Of a stretch of 64,000 nt of DNA, positions 11,901 through 24,310 are shown piece after piece. The DNA comes from Nereocystis luetkeana (lineage: Eukaryota > Sar > Phaeophyceae > Laminariales > Laminariaceae): the NCBI GenBank assembly GCA_031213475.1, contig JARUPZ010000007.1:7931586-7995585 (forward strand), written 5' to 3'. Below the pieces are notes generated by a model. The model had not been told where the DNA came from and ran no database searches. It saw only the letters and a program-made list of their open reading frames with translations. The position numbers and the translations under genes were made by a program. Position 1 is the stretch's first letter; every line of letters begins with the position of its first letter.

Positions 11901-14900
11901 ATGACTACGGCAAGCAACAGAGGAGTACGCCCCCCCCCCCCCCCCCCTCCCGCCGGGAGAAAGTAACAAAAGGGCGAGCTGGAATAAGGTGGGATAGCGT
12001 AGTTCAGGAAGGTTGGAAGGATATAGGGGGAGACCAAGAAGGGGTGATGCCCGCCGAGAAGTTTGGGAGGTACAAGGAAAAGTAGAAGAAATGATAGAAA
12101 AGACGGGAAAGGCTAGCGCTAAGAAACAAGGTGAATCGGGGAAATATTTGGGGGTGTACGGGGAAATGAGGGAAGAAATAGGAATGAAAACCTATTTGCA
12201 CGACCCAATGGACTTCGCGAAAACGCCGAAACTGCGCTTTCGTGTAGGTGACCTGGACCTGCCAGAAAGAAGGAAGAGGTATACCAGGAGCCGGGAGGAG
12301 GAGGAAATAGATGCACAGATATGCCCGTGTGGCGAAGCAATAGAGAGTAAAACTCACACAGTAGGAGAATGTGAAATACACAAGGATAAACGGGATATGT
12401 TAGAAGAATAGATGAGGGAAATAGACGAATGTGACATGGAGGAGTTTGATACACTGAATAGCAGCGAGAAAACGATCGCTATCCTAGGAGATAGTGGCCA
12501 CAGGCGGCTAAACACGAAGGGGATAAGCTTTAGCAAAAACATTCTATGTAATATATGGAAACGGTATGAGCGTCCAATTGTTGGAGGTGTCTCTATTAAG
12601 AGTAGAAACAGTGCTCCGTCTCGAAAGGGACGCGTGGTCAATGGTCAAATGACTAGTATGGCGAACAACAAATAAATGGGTACGCCCCCCCCCCGCCCCC
12701 CCCGCCCTCCCCGCCCTCCCCTCCTCCCGCGTCAGGACGATGATCATGGTATTTCTTGACGACGACGACGACGACGACGACAAGCCGGAGAGGAGTCTCC
12801 TCGAGCTGGTCGGCCTTGCAGAATCCCGAGGATACAAGCAAGCAGCAGAGGTGTGCGAGTGATGGAGAATTTAATAAATTGTCACTTCACCTGGCGAAGT
12901 GGACTCATTGTTGGGACGATGTGCGCAAGAGTGTAGTTACACAGGGTGAGGCGGTATCACCGTAGAGAGAAAGTGTGTGTGTGTCTCGAGGTTTCAGAAT
13001 ATCAGATAAGAGATACCTGGTACAGAGGTTGGCACCAAGTGAGTTCTTGTCGCCGCAAGCCGCAAAGTATGTATGCTGGTGATTTTTTCAGATAATCATG
13101 TTATGAAAAAGCGATTGTTCGTTCGGCCGAATAGATTTTAGGGGAAAACAATGTGGTGAAGAAGATAATAGAAAATAGCAAAGTTGGCAGATGCGGGAGA
13201 GAGCACGAGGGAGGTCAGAGTAGGTAGCAAAACGGACTTGATTATGTTTTCGGCATCATGTACGTACACGCTATAGGAAGATTTACTGCTGTACGGGCTG
13301 CTGCGCCAACGGATCGTCCACGACGCAGAACCCCCCCCCCCCCCCCCCCCGCCCCCCCCCGTACCTCCGATGGGCACCGGCTCTCTTCCGCGGCGAGAAG
13401 GAACAAACCACTACGGGAGCCGCCGCCCCGTCGGAAGCGGAAGCTGCCCTTCGCACCGAGCTCGAGGAGCGCGTGGAGTCTCTCGAGCGAAATCTCGAGC
13501 GCGCCGGTCAAGAAAGCCGCGCACAGTCAGAAAAGGCTGAGTCTCTTCAGCGCCAGTTGGATGCGGATGCGGGTGGGGGTGGGGGTGGTGGAGGCGGCGG
13601 CGCGAGAGGGGGGGGGGGAAGGTATCCGGACGATTACGGGGACGCGGAAGGGGTGGTGACGGCGGACATCTTGGCGCTGAAGGCCAAGGCCACCCAGCTG
13701 GTGGAGAGGCTGAGGCAGGAGAAGTCCGGCCGACTGAAGGCTGAGCGCGAGACGCAAAAAGTGACCGGAAAGGTGTGGTGGCGTGTGCCTTTTGAAAGCG
13801 TGTTCTGAGATTTGAGAGAGGGGGGGGGGGGGGGGTAGACTTTTGTCATGCATGGCCGTGGTCGTACAACCATAGACTCTCGCATGTCTACGGTACCGGG
13901 ACGGAGCACGTCGGGCTTTCACCGACAAAGGCAGACATTGCTTGCACTTAACCCGAAGCGCCGTTATGTGTTGGGCGAGTAACATCCAGGGTGAGCTGAG
14001 GGGGGGGGGGGGGGGACTCTGCTGTAAGGAGATTTTGAATTCTAGCTGAACATTACTTTGAAGACCGGTCGGGGGGGGGGCGAGGGGGATGACAGCGTCC
14101 GGAGTTTTTTGTTCGACTGAGTACTTCGTATGACGTTGACAGGCGCAGGGAAGAGGGAGGGGGGGGTGGGGGGGATTTTTGTCAACCCTTTTCCCATCAC
14201 AAAAAAAACGTCCCACTCAAATTCCAACTGTTTTGTCCCCAAAATCATGGACTTAGTTGTGAAAGGGCTATAACGCCGGAGGTCGGTAAAAGGGTTCTTG
14301 TGAAAAGGAAAACAAAGCACGCATTACACAAATAGTATAGTCGAAGTACGGCTCAAACGTCGATGGGCTCACCTGATAGTTCCCTACGACAGCCAGTCCC
14401 CCGGAGGTTTCACGCCTCAGACAAGCAGTCGACTCCTACCTTCAAGACGTGGATAGCTCGAGGCAGATCGATTCCTGGTCTGTGTGATGTAGCTCGGGTT
14501 ACCGGGTAGGAGCAGCACTATCTGCACCATCTATCTATGTAGCACAAAATTTCCCGGATTGGGTCTGTACTATCGCGGAGGCCCCTATCGTGTAGGCCCA
14601 AAGTATATATATATATATAGCCCATGCCACCCGCATTGGTGCGTTGTATCTCAAGAACCACGGCGTGAATCGAAAATCTTTGTCCGCTTTGAGAGAGTCG
14701 CTCCACGGTGGGGGTTGCACGTTTTGGGTCAAAGGTTTCTGACCGACATGAGTTCCCTAAGAAAGTGAGGAACCAGCAGTTGGGACGAAAAAATTCCCCG
14801 TGTACTCGTTTTAGGACTAGCGCATACTGTAGAAGGGCCGGTCGGGTGGCGCGAACAATTTTCTTTTAAGTACTGTATCGGGTGAGATATTGAGCTACTA

Positions 14901-17344
14901 CTGTGAGGGGTTCAGGAACTTCTCGTGCACCCCTACCAGTGGGATGGCACGAGAGCGCAGTTAGTTGATGATAGATAGGATTTTCCATCGATGTTAGCCT
15001 CGTATTCTTCATAATAAATAAAATGGGAAGTCTCGTCCCCCCCCCCTGTTTGGGGCCTATGTATCAGGGGGCCACCGTGATACACAGATCCTGCAGAACC
15101 CCATCACCAACGGCAGGTTAGATCCTAGATGATCTACTGCAGACAGATCGTGAACTGTCTATCTGTTCGACGTGTGAAAGGTGTTATTACCCGCTTGGTG
15201 TGCGGCGTGAACTGATCCGATCAAGGTGCAAGTGTTGAGCGACCACATCGAGAAGCTGATGATGTTTTTGAAGCACGAGGCTACCCAGAAGGCGAAGGCG
15301 CACGAGCAGCAGCGGCGCCTTCAGAAGGAGCTGGAACTCGTCAAGGTGATACTCTATTGCCACGGTGTCCCACGTCTCCCCTCTGCTGCTGTGTAGGCAT
15401 CACGATACACTTCTCTGGGTGGGGAGTCACGTTGCCCTCTCTGCTCAGAATCATCCGAGATGAGGCAAGAGCGGGGGAATACAATACCAACATACGCACG
15501 TGTGAGTGGTCAAGTGTGTGTGTGTGTTCTTCACATTAAACCGTTCTTTCTACCCGTCGACATCCAGCACAACCAGTGTCCGTGCCGATTCTTCAATCCT
15601 AGAAGAGATACAAGTTCTGTGGTCACAAAGCTACGCCACAGATATACTACGTTGCTACGTGTGCAGTATGCACTGCAGTGGGCAATGCAAAGCCATGTCA
15701 TCATCCTAGATACGACAGGCACGACATACGCAATCTATGAAATAGTGAAACGAAAAGAAACAATCAAAGAGAAAACAAAAACAAGGTAGACAAATCGAAA
15801 GAGAAAAAGAAAAAAATGAAAGCAAAATCTAGGAGAAACAATCTGTCGTGCCCCCCCCCCCCGCAAGTGAGTAACCATGGAGAACATAAACAGTAATCGG
15901 GCCCGTCCCGAACCGCCTCGTTGTGTCCTGTCACGTACTACTGCAGCTCAGCCCTGGTATCTTAACAGTACCAACTCCCCCGCTTCGTCCAGCCCATCCT
16001 GCAGCCGTCACCGCCGCCACAACCATGGTCGGCTTTCAGCCCGCCGGCACTACGAGTATACCTACGAGTCTATGTAAATTAGGAGTACCATTAATATTAA
16101 TAGTTTTTGGAATGCAAAATTTCATGTTTCTCTCAGGTAGGTAGGTGGCGATTGGCGACCGGCATTAATTACACAAAATCTTTCCGAGTCTCGGTTGTGT
16201 CTTGTCTCTTCCTCTTCTACGGCAGCACGGGCTGGTCCGGCCGTAAAACAGCTATCAACTCGATCGGAAGTTTCGTACCCGTCTGGAAATAGCAGGGCTA
16301 AAAAAACTACAGCAGTGTTGTTTCCGAGCTTGCAGCGCGTTTGTTTGCAGACGTTGAAACAAAAATGAATCTGACGTGTTGACGTGAAGAAAAGTCATTT
16401 CAAGCAAATTCCGGATATCTCGATACCGAAGTCTACACGAAAGTCCGACGAAAGCTGGTCTGCGGATGACGCTGGCTCTCGGTGGGAACATTCTTGAAAG
16501 CATGACGAAACGATCCCTGTCCTCGCCATCGCCAATTACGTCGTCTTTCAAGATACATGACATGAGTACTATCCGTAATATCATTTCAAGATATTAGGAC
16601 TAGCGACACAAAATCCTGGTTTACCAACTCAATATATCGTTTGTAGGAGGTCTGATTGTTTTAAGCGTGATTCGAATCGCTCTCATCTGCACGTTACCTT
16701 CGGCATTTTAATTTTTCTTGCGACTTTTCGTTCCGTGACTTTTTGCCAAAATGTCGACAGGTTTTTTCTTGAAACGACCGTAAATCTCCCTCTCAGTACA
16801 AAAAAATAAATGCCAGAGGCAATCGTTTTGTTTTGCTCTGGGGAAGGTCTGAACTATTTTTCAGATCGAAAGTCGCGAAACTGAATTGGGAAAAACGCCG
16901 GCAAGTACCACCTCGTGATCACAGTTGGGCCAGATCGTAACACACGGGAATGTTGATATATACATTTAGCTGTCAAAAGGAAAAAACAAGCCTGGATAAA
17001 ATGAACGTGTGACCGACTATCTTACTTTCCCGTCATGCTCAACCGACCCCTCCATCATGCGTGTCCCCCCTATCCCTCCAGGCCAGGAGCAACGCCCTCC
17101 TGCGCAGCAATCAGGGCAAGGACAGGGTGATGACAGAGCTGCGAGAGGGCTCTAAAATACTGGAGGACCAGCTCCGTCTCATGGACGAGAAGGTGACGAA
17201 CGTTTGTATTTGAACTTCGGTGCTTCTGCGGAGCAACTATACAGTAAAACATGTGTCGGAACATCCCGCTGCAACATAACACCAACAATCAAGATTAGTT
17301 GGTGTACGGTAGTGTCCATACGCAAGTCTGTTGTCCGATCAGCC

Positions 17345-17382
<38 letters not shown>

Positions 17383-18494
17383 CCGAACCGTTTCAAACCC
17401 ATCCACTCCCAATCTTCCACACCCTCCCACTTCGCACTTTCTCCCCTCCCCCCCCCAACTCCCCAACCCCAACTCCAACCCAACCTCCCTCCCCCGACCC
17501 CCGACCCCACAACCTCCCTTCTTCTTGCGTTGTCCGCCGCCCCCAGTACATGGAACTCCGAACCAAGCTCGACTGGACGAGAACGAAAGCCGACAAAGAC
17601 GTCCGGCGCGCCCGCGCCCAGGCGTCTACCCTGCGCACAAAATGGGCCCTCCTCTGCGGGGATGGGGGGGGGGGTGGTAGCGGTCAGACCCTGCTCGACA
17701 CGATCAGGGTAGACACGCCTGCTTACGGGGGGCGTTCCTCATCCTCCCCTGGAACGGAAGGAGGAGGAGGGGGAGGGGGGGGGTATTTTGCTGATGGTGC
17801 TGGTGTTGGGGGCGGTCACGATGACGGCCGTAGCAGTAAGCATCACTATCATCATCAGCAACAACAGCAGCGTCGTAGTGGTGGTGGTGGTGGTGTCGGT
17901 GGGTCAGCTTTAAAAGGGGGAGGGTCGCTGCTGCCCGAAGGCAGACGAGGCGGGTCTGATGCCAACAACAATAGCAATAGAGGTGGCGGTGGTGGAGGTG
18001 GTAGTGGTGTCCCGCGGGGTGTAGGGAGGATGATGACCCCGAGTGCTTCGGAACCCTCCTTTCCAGGACAGCAGCAGCAGCAGCAGCGACAGCAGAGGCA
18101 TACCGCCAGCGGGGGCGGTATGAGACCCCTCGCAGGTGGAAGTAGCGCAGCACCCGGTGGTGGTAGTGGTGGTAGAAGTTTAAAGCACGTAGCAGGGCAG
18201 GGACACAATGGCCCGGGAGGGCGCGGGGGCTCTTCCCCAAAAGGGGCGGTGTCTTTTAATCCCGCGTTCTCCGCGGGAAGTGACCCAGGCGGGCCGATAG
18301 TGGGCGACGTGGGGTCTAGTAGAGGCGGGGGTGGGCGCTCCGCGGGGGGGGGGGGGGCAGCGCCCGCCTTGGAGCGAGCAAGGGGGAAAGGCAGTCGGTG
18401 GGGGCGGGGGTGGCGGCGGTCACTCCCAGCAGATCCTGTTTGCGTAGTAGTAGAACTCGCGCGAATCATGTTAGGATCGTCGAATCGGCTGTGA
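8911..18494 (+). CDS. Large acidic/coiled-coil protein, seven exons
   Basis: Exons: 8911-9105, 10177-11024, 12736-12850, 13398-13772, 15226-15345, 17082-17192, 17547-18494. Each intron starts GT and ends AG, and reading phase closes at every junction, giving about 903 residues. Residues 1-350 are acidic and disordered (SGYGSEDFDG, then SYADDFADDEES). Exon 3 adds an eight-Asp run (residues 356-363) and KPERSLLELVGLAESRGYK. Exons 4-7 are heptad-rich coiled coil (ELEERVESLERNLE, VLSDHIEKLMMFLKHEA, ELREGSKILEDQLRLMDEK continuing into YMELRTKLDW). The tail is Gly/Ser/Gln/His-rich low complexity. I do not recognise the family. Coiled coil plus short acidic S-Y-x-D-D-F motifs is common in ciliary and basal-body proteins, so that role is a weak inference. 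The C-terminus is uncertain: a G-run near 18,350 could hide a frameshift, and the other frame would end at a TAG near 18,448. Confidence 0.72.
9106..10176 (+). other. Intron 1 of the coiled-coil gene
   Basis: It starts GTGGGG and ends ATATACAG. It holds the palindrome TACCAGGTACCTGGTA at 9807-9822, a T-run near 9430 and two CCCTAACCC-type telomeric units near 9950. No coding sequence is seen inside. Confidence 0.6.
11370..11478. mobile_element. TIR element family A (MITE), copy 4
   Basis: Starts TATTACGGGGGTCCATAGTT and ends TATGGCCCCCCGTAATA, with interior ATAGGACCAAATATTGTTAG. It is the cleanest pair of terminal repeats in the window, about 17 bp, flanked by TA, and it lies in intron 2 of the coiled-coil gene. 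The TA flanks suit a Tc1/mariner-type target, but no transposase is present. Confidence 0.8.
11955..12730 (+). mobile_element. 5'-truncated non-LTR retrotransposon with poly-C tail
   Basis: An open frame from about 12,013 to 12,411, continuing past one stop codon to 12,675, resembles the C-terminal part of a LINE reverse-transcriptase protein. It has a basic segment KLRFRVGDLDLPERRKRY, then a zinc-knuckle-like C-x-C-x9-H-x4-C (CPCGEAIESKTHTVGEC), then a conserved end ([26 protein letters not shown]). The same last ~60 codons recur at 56,275, 43,338, 41,563 and 63,350, each followed by a C-run. Here a C-rich run of about 45 bp reaches the 3' splice site of exon 3. The copy is dead: it is 5' truncated and carries an in-frame stop. 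Confidence 0.7.
13815..14005 (-). mobile_element. Poly-C-tailed repeat family 2, inverted copy
   Basis: On the minus strand it reads from ACCCTGGATGTTACTCG through AGCAATGTCTGCC and GGTGAAAGCCCGACGTGC to CATGCATGACAAAAG and then a C-run. On the plus strand it is bounded by G-runs at 13,819-13,836 and 14,000-14,017. It lies about 45 bp beyond the donor of coiled-coil exon 4. Confidence 0.65.
14018..15225. other. Intron 4 remainder of the coiled-coil gene
   Basis: Further short G-runs (14,075, 14,160) and a (TA)n stretch near 14,605 are seen. No additional exon is needed because exons 4 and 5 join in phase 0. Confidence 0.5.
15346..17081. other. Intron 5 of the coiled-coil gene
   Basis: It starts GTGATA and ends TCCCTCCAG. 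It holds a C-run near 15,851 and an AT-rich unclassified half. Open frames inside have no motifs and are not supported. Confidence 0.55.
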
Positions 18495-18659
18495 AAGCAA
18501 ACGTGCATGTTGTGAGTCAGCCCACGAATGTGACTATTTATTCTACGTACTACCAGGGGGTGCATTATGGTGGGGTGACCCTGATGACATTTTTTCGTTT
18601 GTTTGTCTTTGTTTGAACCCTACCAGGTATACCACACCAGTACCTCGTATACTATGAAG

Positions 18660-19150
18660 AGGTCGCTGATATATAAGCTGGTAAGAGACGCAGGGATGTC
18701 GATGCTGGATAGGCCAAGCTGATTGTTAGTTCACGATCTTCTCATTATTGCTCCGCAAGAAAGAGTTGAGAGAGAGAGAACTCGAGTGACCTGGGCTCCG
18801 TCGGGGACACAACTCAGCCCAGACGTTGACTGGAGCTAACTTGTGTGCAGATACAGTCTACCGGGACGTTGCCACAAAGAGGATTCCCAAACTTTAGCAG
18901 AATGTTCTACTCACAAAGGAGGTTTCTAGACTGACTCCACTGAATATTCCCAAATCGCTACGGATAACCATATAAGATTCGCCTACAGATATATTCCCAA
19001 ATCGCTACGTACAACCATACAATAATAACATTCGCCTACCAGACATTCCCAAAACGCTACGCGGAGCCATATAAGAGTCGTCTACATACAGGTGTATTCG
19101 CTCCTGTACGATGGATGTTACTACTTCATCACATGTATGATAATATTAGA
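18660..19150 (+). repeat. Dispersed repeat with a ~60-bp tandem triplication
   Basis: The first half (CAGGGATGTCGATGCTGG, GTTCACGATCTTCT, TTATTGCTCC) recurs at 25,595-25,740. A following segment (ACACAACT, CAGCCCAG, GACGT) recurs near 26,595. Inside this copy, from about 18,945 to 19,090, a unit beginning ATTCCCAAATCGCTACG and ending in an ATTCGCCTAC-like stretch is repeated three times with drift. No coding sequence is seen. Confidence 0.6.
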
Positions 19151-19367
19151 CCGTTGATTCTATTTTATGATCATGTTTTTTTTCCGCGTCCGACAAAATA
19201 ATCCATCATCAGCTTTTGACGCCGATCATCACTCATAAACAGTACCAGGTAGCAGAGATATAAGAGGAACATACGGGACAACCGTCCACGGAAACCTGTG
19301 GGGTTTTTGCGGCTGACGCCGCCACGGCAGTCTACGTACGTACTTACAGTTACATTCGGTACCTTTA

Positions 19368-20360
<993 letters not shown>

Positions 20361-20529
20361 ACCTTCCATGTCTACTTCCTTTTATGTTTTATTTACGACA
20401 CTCTATGTTGTGTTGTCTTTGCTCCCTCCTACATCTTAATATGTACCCGTTACTTCTATTCTTAAATCCTAACCCGCATCCAAGCTCCATCCCAATGCCA
20501 TCGGTGTGGGTCTGTCATTTCCCCCCCCG

Positions 20530-20695
20530 CCGGACCCCTCCCGGCGCTTCGCGCTTGGTGCAAGCAATGTTTGCCTGGTCGGTGAAAACCCGACATACTC
20601 CGTCCCGGCATTGTAGGGATGCGAGGGTCTATGGTCATACGACTACGGCCATGCATGAGATCGAGTACATCTCTCCTATCGAGTGCACCCCCTGC
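20530..20695 (+). mobile_element. Poly-C-tailed repeat family 2, copy
   Basis: Reads GGCGCTTCGCGCTTGGTGCA, GCCTGGTCGGTGAAAACCCG, GCATTGTAGGGATGCGAGGG, CATGCATGAGATCGAGTAC and ends ATCGAGTGCACCCC. It is nearly identical to 51,280-51,478, and its C tail is short here. Confidence 0.7.
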
Positions 20696-20854
20696 TCCTT
20701 CTCGATTCCTGGCGACCCCTAAGCTGGAGTCTAAATCGCGATACCCTCCTCGAAAAGGCGACCTGTGTAGTCATCGAGACGATTTGGAGTAGGCGTTCCT
20801 TCACCAATCCTTTCCTCCCCATCGACCCACCATCCCTCCCCCCCACTACACTAG

Positions 20855-21098
20855 GTGTCCTCTACCCCGAGACGCCCAAAGCTTTCCACTGCTAAAGTGG
20901 CAAGCTTGTGACTCCGTTCGTCAAAGGACACATGTCCCGGACGAGCGTAGTGTTGGCGCTTGCGCGCCTCGGAGGTGTGTCCTCTACCCCGAGACGCCCA
21001 AAGCTTTCCACTGCTAAAGTGGCAAGCTTGTGACTCCGTTCGTCAAAAGACACCTGTCCCGGACGAGCGTAGTGTTGGCGCTTGCGCGCCTCGGAGGT
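20855..21098. repeat. 122-bp tandem duplication at the retroelement 3' end
   Basis: Unit 1 is 20,855-20,976 and unit 2 is 20,977-21,098, both starting GTGTCCTCTACCCCGAGACG and ending CGCGCCTCGGAG followed by G-T or G-T-A. They differ at only about two positions, so the duplication is recent. The length is not a multiple of three, so the duplication shifts frame within the C-terminal coding region of the R2-like element. Confidence 0.85.
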
Positions 21099-24000
21099 AG
21101 AGGCAGCTGATCCATCTTGATCGGCACTGCCTCCTCGCAGGTGTGTCTGCGCTTGAGGGTCCGCATGGGTGACGTCCAGCAAGATGGACTTCTCTCTATA
21201 CTCCCTAATAGGAGCATCTCGTAGACCTCCTCTCCTGATGACAACGTTCATCCGCAGATTTCGGTCTACGGTGAACGGTTCGCCGCTTTCCACTTGGTTT
21301 GGGAGTCCCAGCCGCTTTGACGTTTGGGACATCGCGTGGACGAGCGGTTGGTGTTAATTTACCTGCGCCCCTGCTCTGGGACAGATGCGCGAGCGGCGAG
21401 TGTCCACGTCCACTGCATCGCAGCAGGGGCTCATCACTGCCACGTGTTCCTCTATCCCAATGAACGGCCTTCCCATGCCCACAAACTCTTCGGCGGGTAT
21501 GACCCGGAGTGAGTCCGTTGGTCTCGCCCGAAGGCATGCCATAGCTCCTGCCCCCTGTAGGCTCCTATTATAGCGAACCTTGGCGAGGGCTTTGGTTTCG
21601 GTCCCACCCATCGGGTCACCCGGTCCGGGGGGGCGTACTGTCTCCCGGAGCTCCTCCAGCGAGGCAGCGTGGGCTGCGTGCCGACGTTGGTTTGCCAACT
21701 TGCCCAACTTCTGTTGGACTTTGCGTGAGCTCGTGGTTATGGCGTCGTGTGCAGCAAGCATGTCGGTCTCTGGGGGTCTTGGGGCCCTGTCCCCCTCTGC
21801 GCCTAGACCCCATTCCAACCAAGATTCGGGGACGATGCCCGCCATCGCTTCCTGTGACCCCATGTATCCCTCATCTCCCGCACGCTGTCTCCCAGCTGAG
21901 CAATGATGCTAGATTCTGGGAGCCCCCTCCTCAACTTATCGCCTAACGGACCTGTGAGGTCTGCTAGGACCCCCGGCAAGGCCCCCACCCTGCTCCCGAT
22001 GGATGCCGACACTCTCCTTGCTTCTGTCGACGGCAGCCCTAACCCTCCCGCTCCCGTAGAAAGGCGTGCTTGGGCTTGCTGATAAGGTTTGAGAGTCAGT
22101 CGACTATCCGGGCACCCCTCCTGGAAAAACGGTTGTGCCTCCGGCGCTCCCGGTAGTTCGAGGAATTCTCGTACGCCCACTGGGCCCAGTTGTCTGCTCT
22201 TTTACATGCTTCGAGGGACAACCCCGGGTCCAGAGCCCTGTCGAGGTAACTCGTCCGTTGCCCGAGAGATTTGACGGTGATGAGGGCCGCCGCCTGTTTG
22301 TCGGGCATGTTTGCGAGGCAGCGCGCAAGGTGGTCCGCGCCCCCATCCCTCACTACCTCCATTGCTCGCCCCCGCACGTACTCTTCCGTGCCGATCGGGA
22401 CACCCATCACCGTCACCCCTCCTTCGTCTGCGATGCGGACCTCAACGCTTTCAAGGAGCCAAATCTCCTCCATCGTCGGGACGTGTCCTTTGGGTGGTAG
22501 TACCACTGTTTTGGCGCCGTTGACCACAATGCCGATGTCATCTAGCTCTCGACGGAGGAAGGAGAATGCTCTAATCGTGTCGGCCGTGATCCCTGTAAGG
22601 CCGAGAGAGACATCGTCCATGTACGCCAAGGAGCTTCTCTCTCGAATTCCTGCCGGAATCGCTTCAGCCCCGGTCGTAAAGCCAGGCAAAACATTGCTGG
22701 TCCCATGGGGTCCGCTTGCTGGACACCGCTAGAACAAGCGATCGTCCTGATCTCTCCTGAGTCCATCCGGAAAAACACGTCGGCTGGTCTTGTGCCATAG
22801 CACTTGGCCACTAAAGGCATGAGCACTGGCACGCATTTTGCCTCCTCTTCTAGCACCACCGTCTTTGCACCGTCGTCTTTTTCACGGTGTTGAAGGCGTT
22901 GGAGCAGTCCGTGAGAACAAGCCAGTTGCCCGTCTCATGTAGCATCCTAGCCCACTAATCCCACATGATCCATCCCTCCGGGTACGGCGACCCCAAACTG
23001 CCTCACCTCTCGGTTTACCTCCTCCAACCGCGGTCGCCACTGCCGCATAGCCCCTGCGGTGATGAGCCTCCTCCATGTCATACCCACGCAGACCGGCCGG
23101 TACTTTTTCCCCAACGCAGTGAGGCTCGACTGCAGGAAGAGCTGCCAGAACTCTGGCGGGAACGCGTCCGGCTCATCGACGACTCTCCGCCAGAAGGCTG
23201 TCATACCACTTCCGAACTCCTCTCTGCCGATATCGGTTTGAATGATGGATTGTAGATGAGCGAATCGTTGACCGTCGTTTCTGGAGCCTGAGAGGGTGCT
23301 CCGGGAGTTGGTGACGTCGAAGAGCACCTCGGAGGCATACTCATCGTCAGGGCGCCACGGAGCCGTTTCCATCTTCCACCTCGGTGCCGCTCGCTAGCAC
23401 TGTGGCCGACGCCGCCGCGGACACGGCGGCATGGTCTTCGGGGGGAAACTTGGCCAATAGTGCGTTCCACGGTCCCTCGTTCCCCCCTGATCGTGGTTCT
23501 GCCAGAAGGTTGCGTGCTACCACTTTGACCCCTCCCGCGTGGCGACACGCCGACGACGCTCGTTCAAGTTTCGCCTCTTCCGAAGCTTCCTGGGCGGTAT
23601 CCCATTGTTTCAAGCCCTCTCTCCTGGTATACGTTATCAGCCATGGGAGCAGGAGCACTACAGTAGCTAGTCCCCGCTCTCCACCAGCGCGAATCTCTGC
23701 CGCCTCTTTATCCGGCCGTCCGGTGAGTGGAGCAGGGCTGGTATGAGGCACCATAACTTCATCGCCCGCAGGAGCGAGTTCGGTGTCACCGAGTCCCGGT
23801 TTGACCGGTGCTCTCCGGTGCTCTCCCATAGCCTGGTTGAAGATGCCAATGGGTGTGAACGCTCAAGCGCGCATGTGCTCCTGCCAGCTTCGGCTGTACT
23901 GTCTTCCCGGTTGCGAAACGTTGCCCCAGGTCCTCCAAGGAAACGGCATCGAGTGGCGGCCCTATGCCCAGGCTGGTTTGGTCCCATCCGTACCAAAGCC

Positions 24001-24310
24001 CCCGGCTGCGTAGGTCCTCGTCACCTATGGTCCCCCCTCCCCTCCGCGCCGCCCGATTGCGAAGACCCGGGTCAGCTTGGACCGCTGCCTCCAGTACGTC
24101 CCGTCTGGGATGCCGGGCTCCGCAGTCGGCGGCTGGACAGCGGAGTGGTGCCGGTGCCGTGCCTCTCGCTTGGGCCTGTACCACACAACGAGCGTGGAGC
24201 ACGTGGCGCCCTTGTCCACATGGAAAACGTACCACCCGGTGCCCTAGCTGAACTGTTATACCGCAGACCCCGCATGCCACTCCACCTGTGGTGTTGCCAA
24301 TGAAGGCCCG
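20880..24310 (-). mobile_element. Decayed R2-like non-LTR retrotransposon
   Basis: Read 24,310 to 20,880 on the minus strand. Near 24,280 is a RING-like finger: C-x2-C (CGVCG), then FPCGQGRHVLHARC, then CPAADC. From 23,370 to 22,100 are reverse-transcriptase blocks (REEFGSGMTAFWRRVV, SGVQQADPMGPAMFCLAL, and the palm motif AYMDDVSLGL near 22,620). Near 21,410 is a zinc knuckle, CPCCDAVDVDTRRSRIC, lacking the expected His. At 21,330-21,150 a nuclease-like stretch reads RNLRMNVVIRRGG...ILLDVTHADP, as in restriction-enzyme-like endonucleases of R2-type LINEs. The blocks lie in at least three frames, so this copy is inactive. It is GC-rich relative to its surroundings. The nuclease assignment is less sure than the reverse transcriptase. 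Confidence 0.8.
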
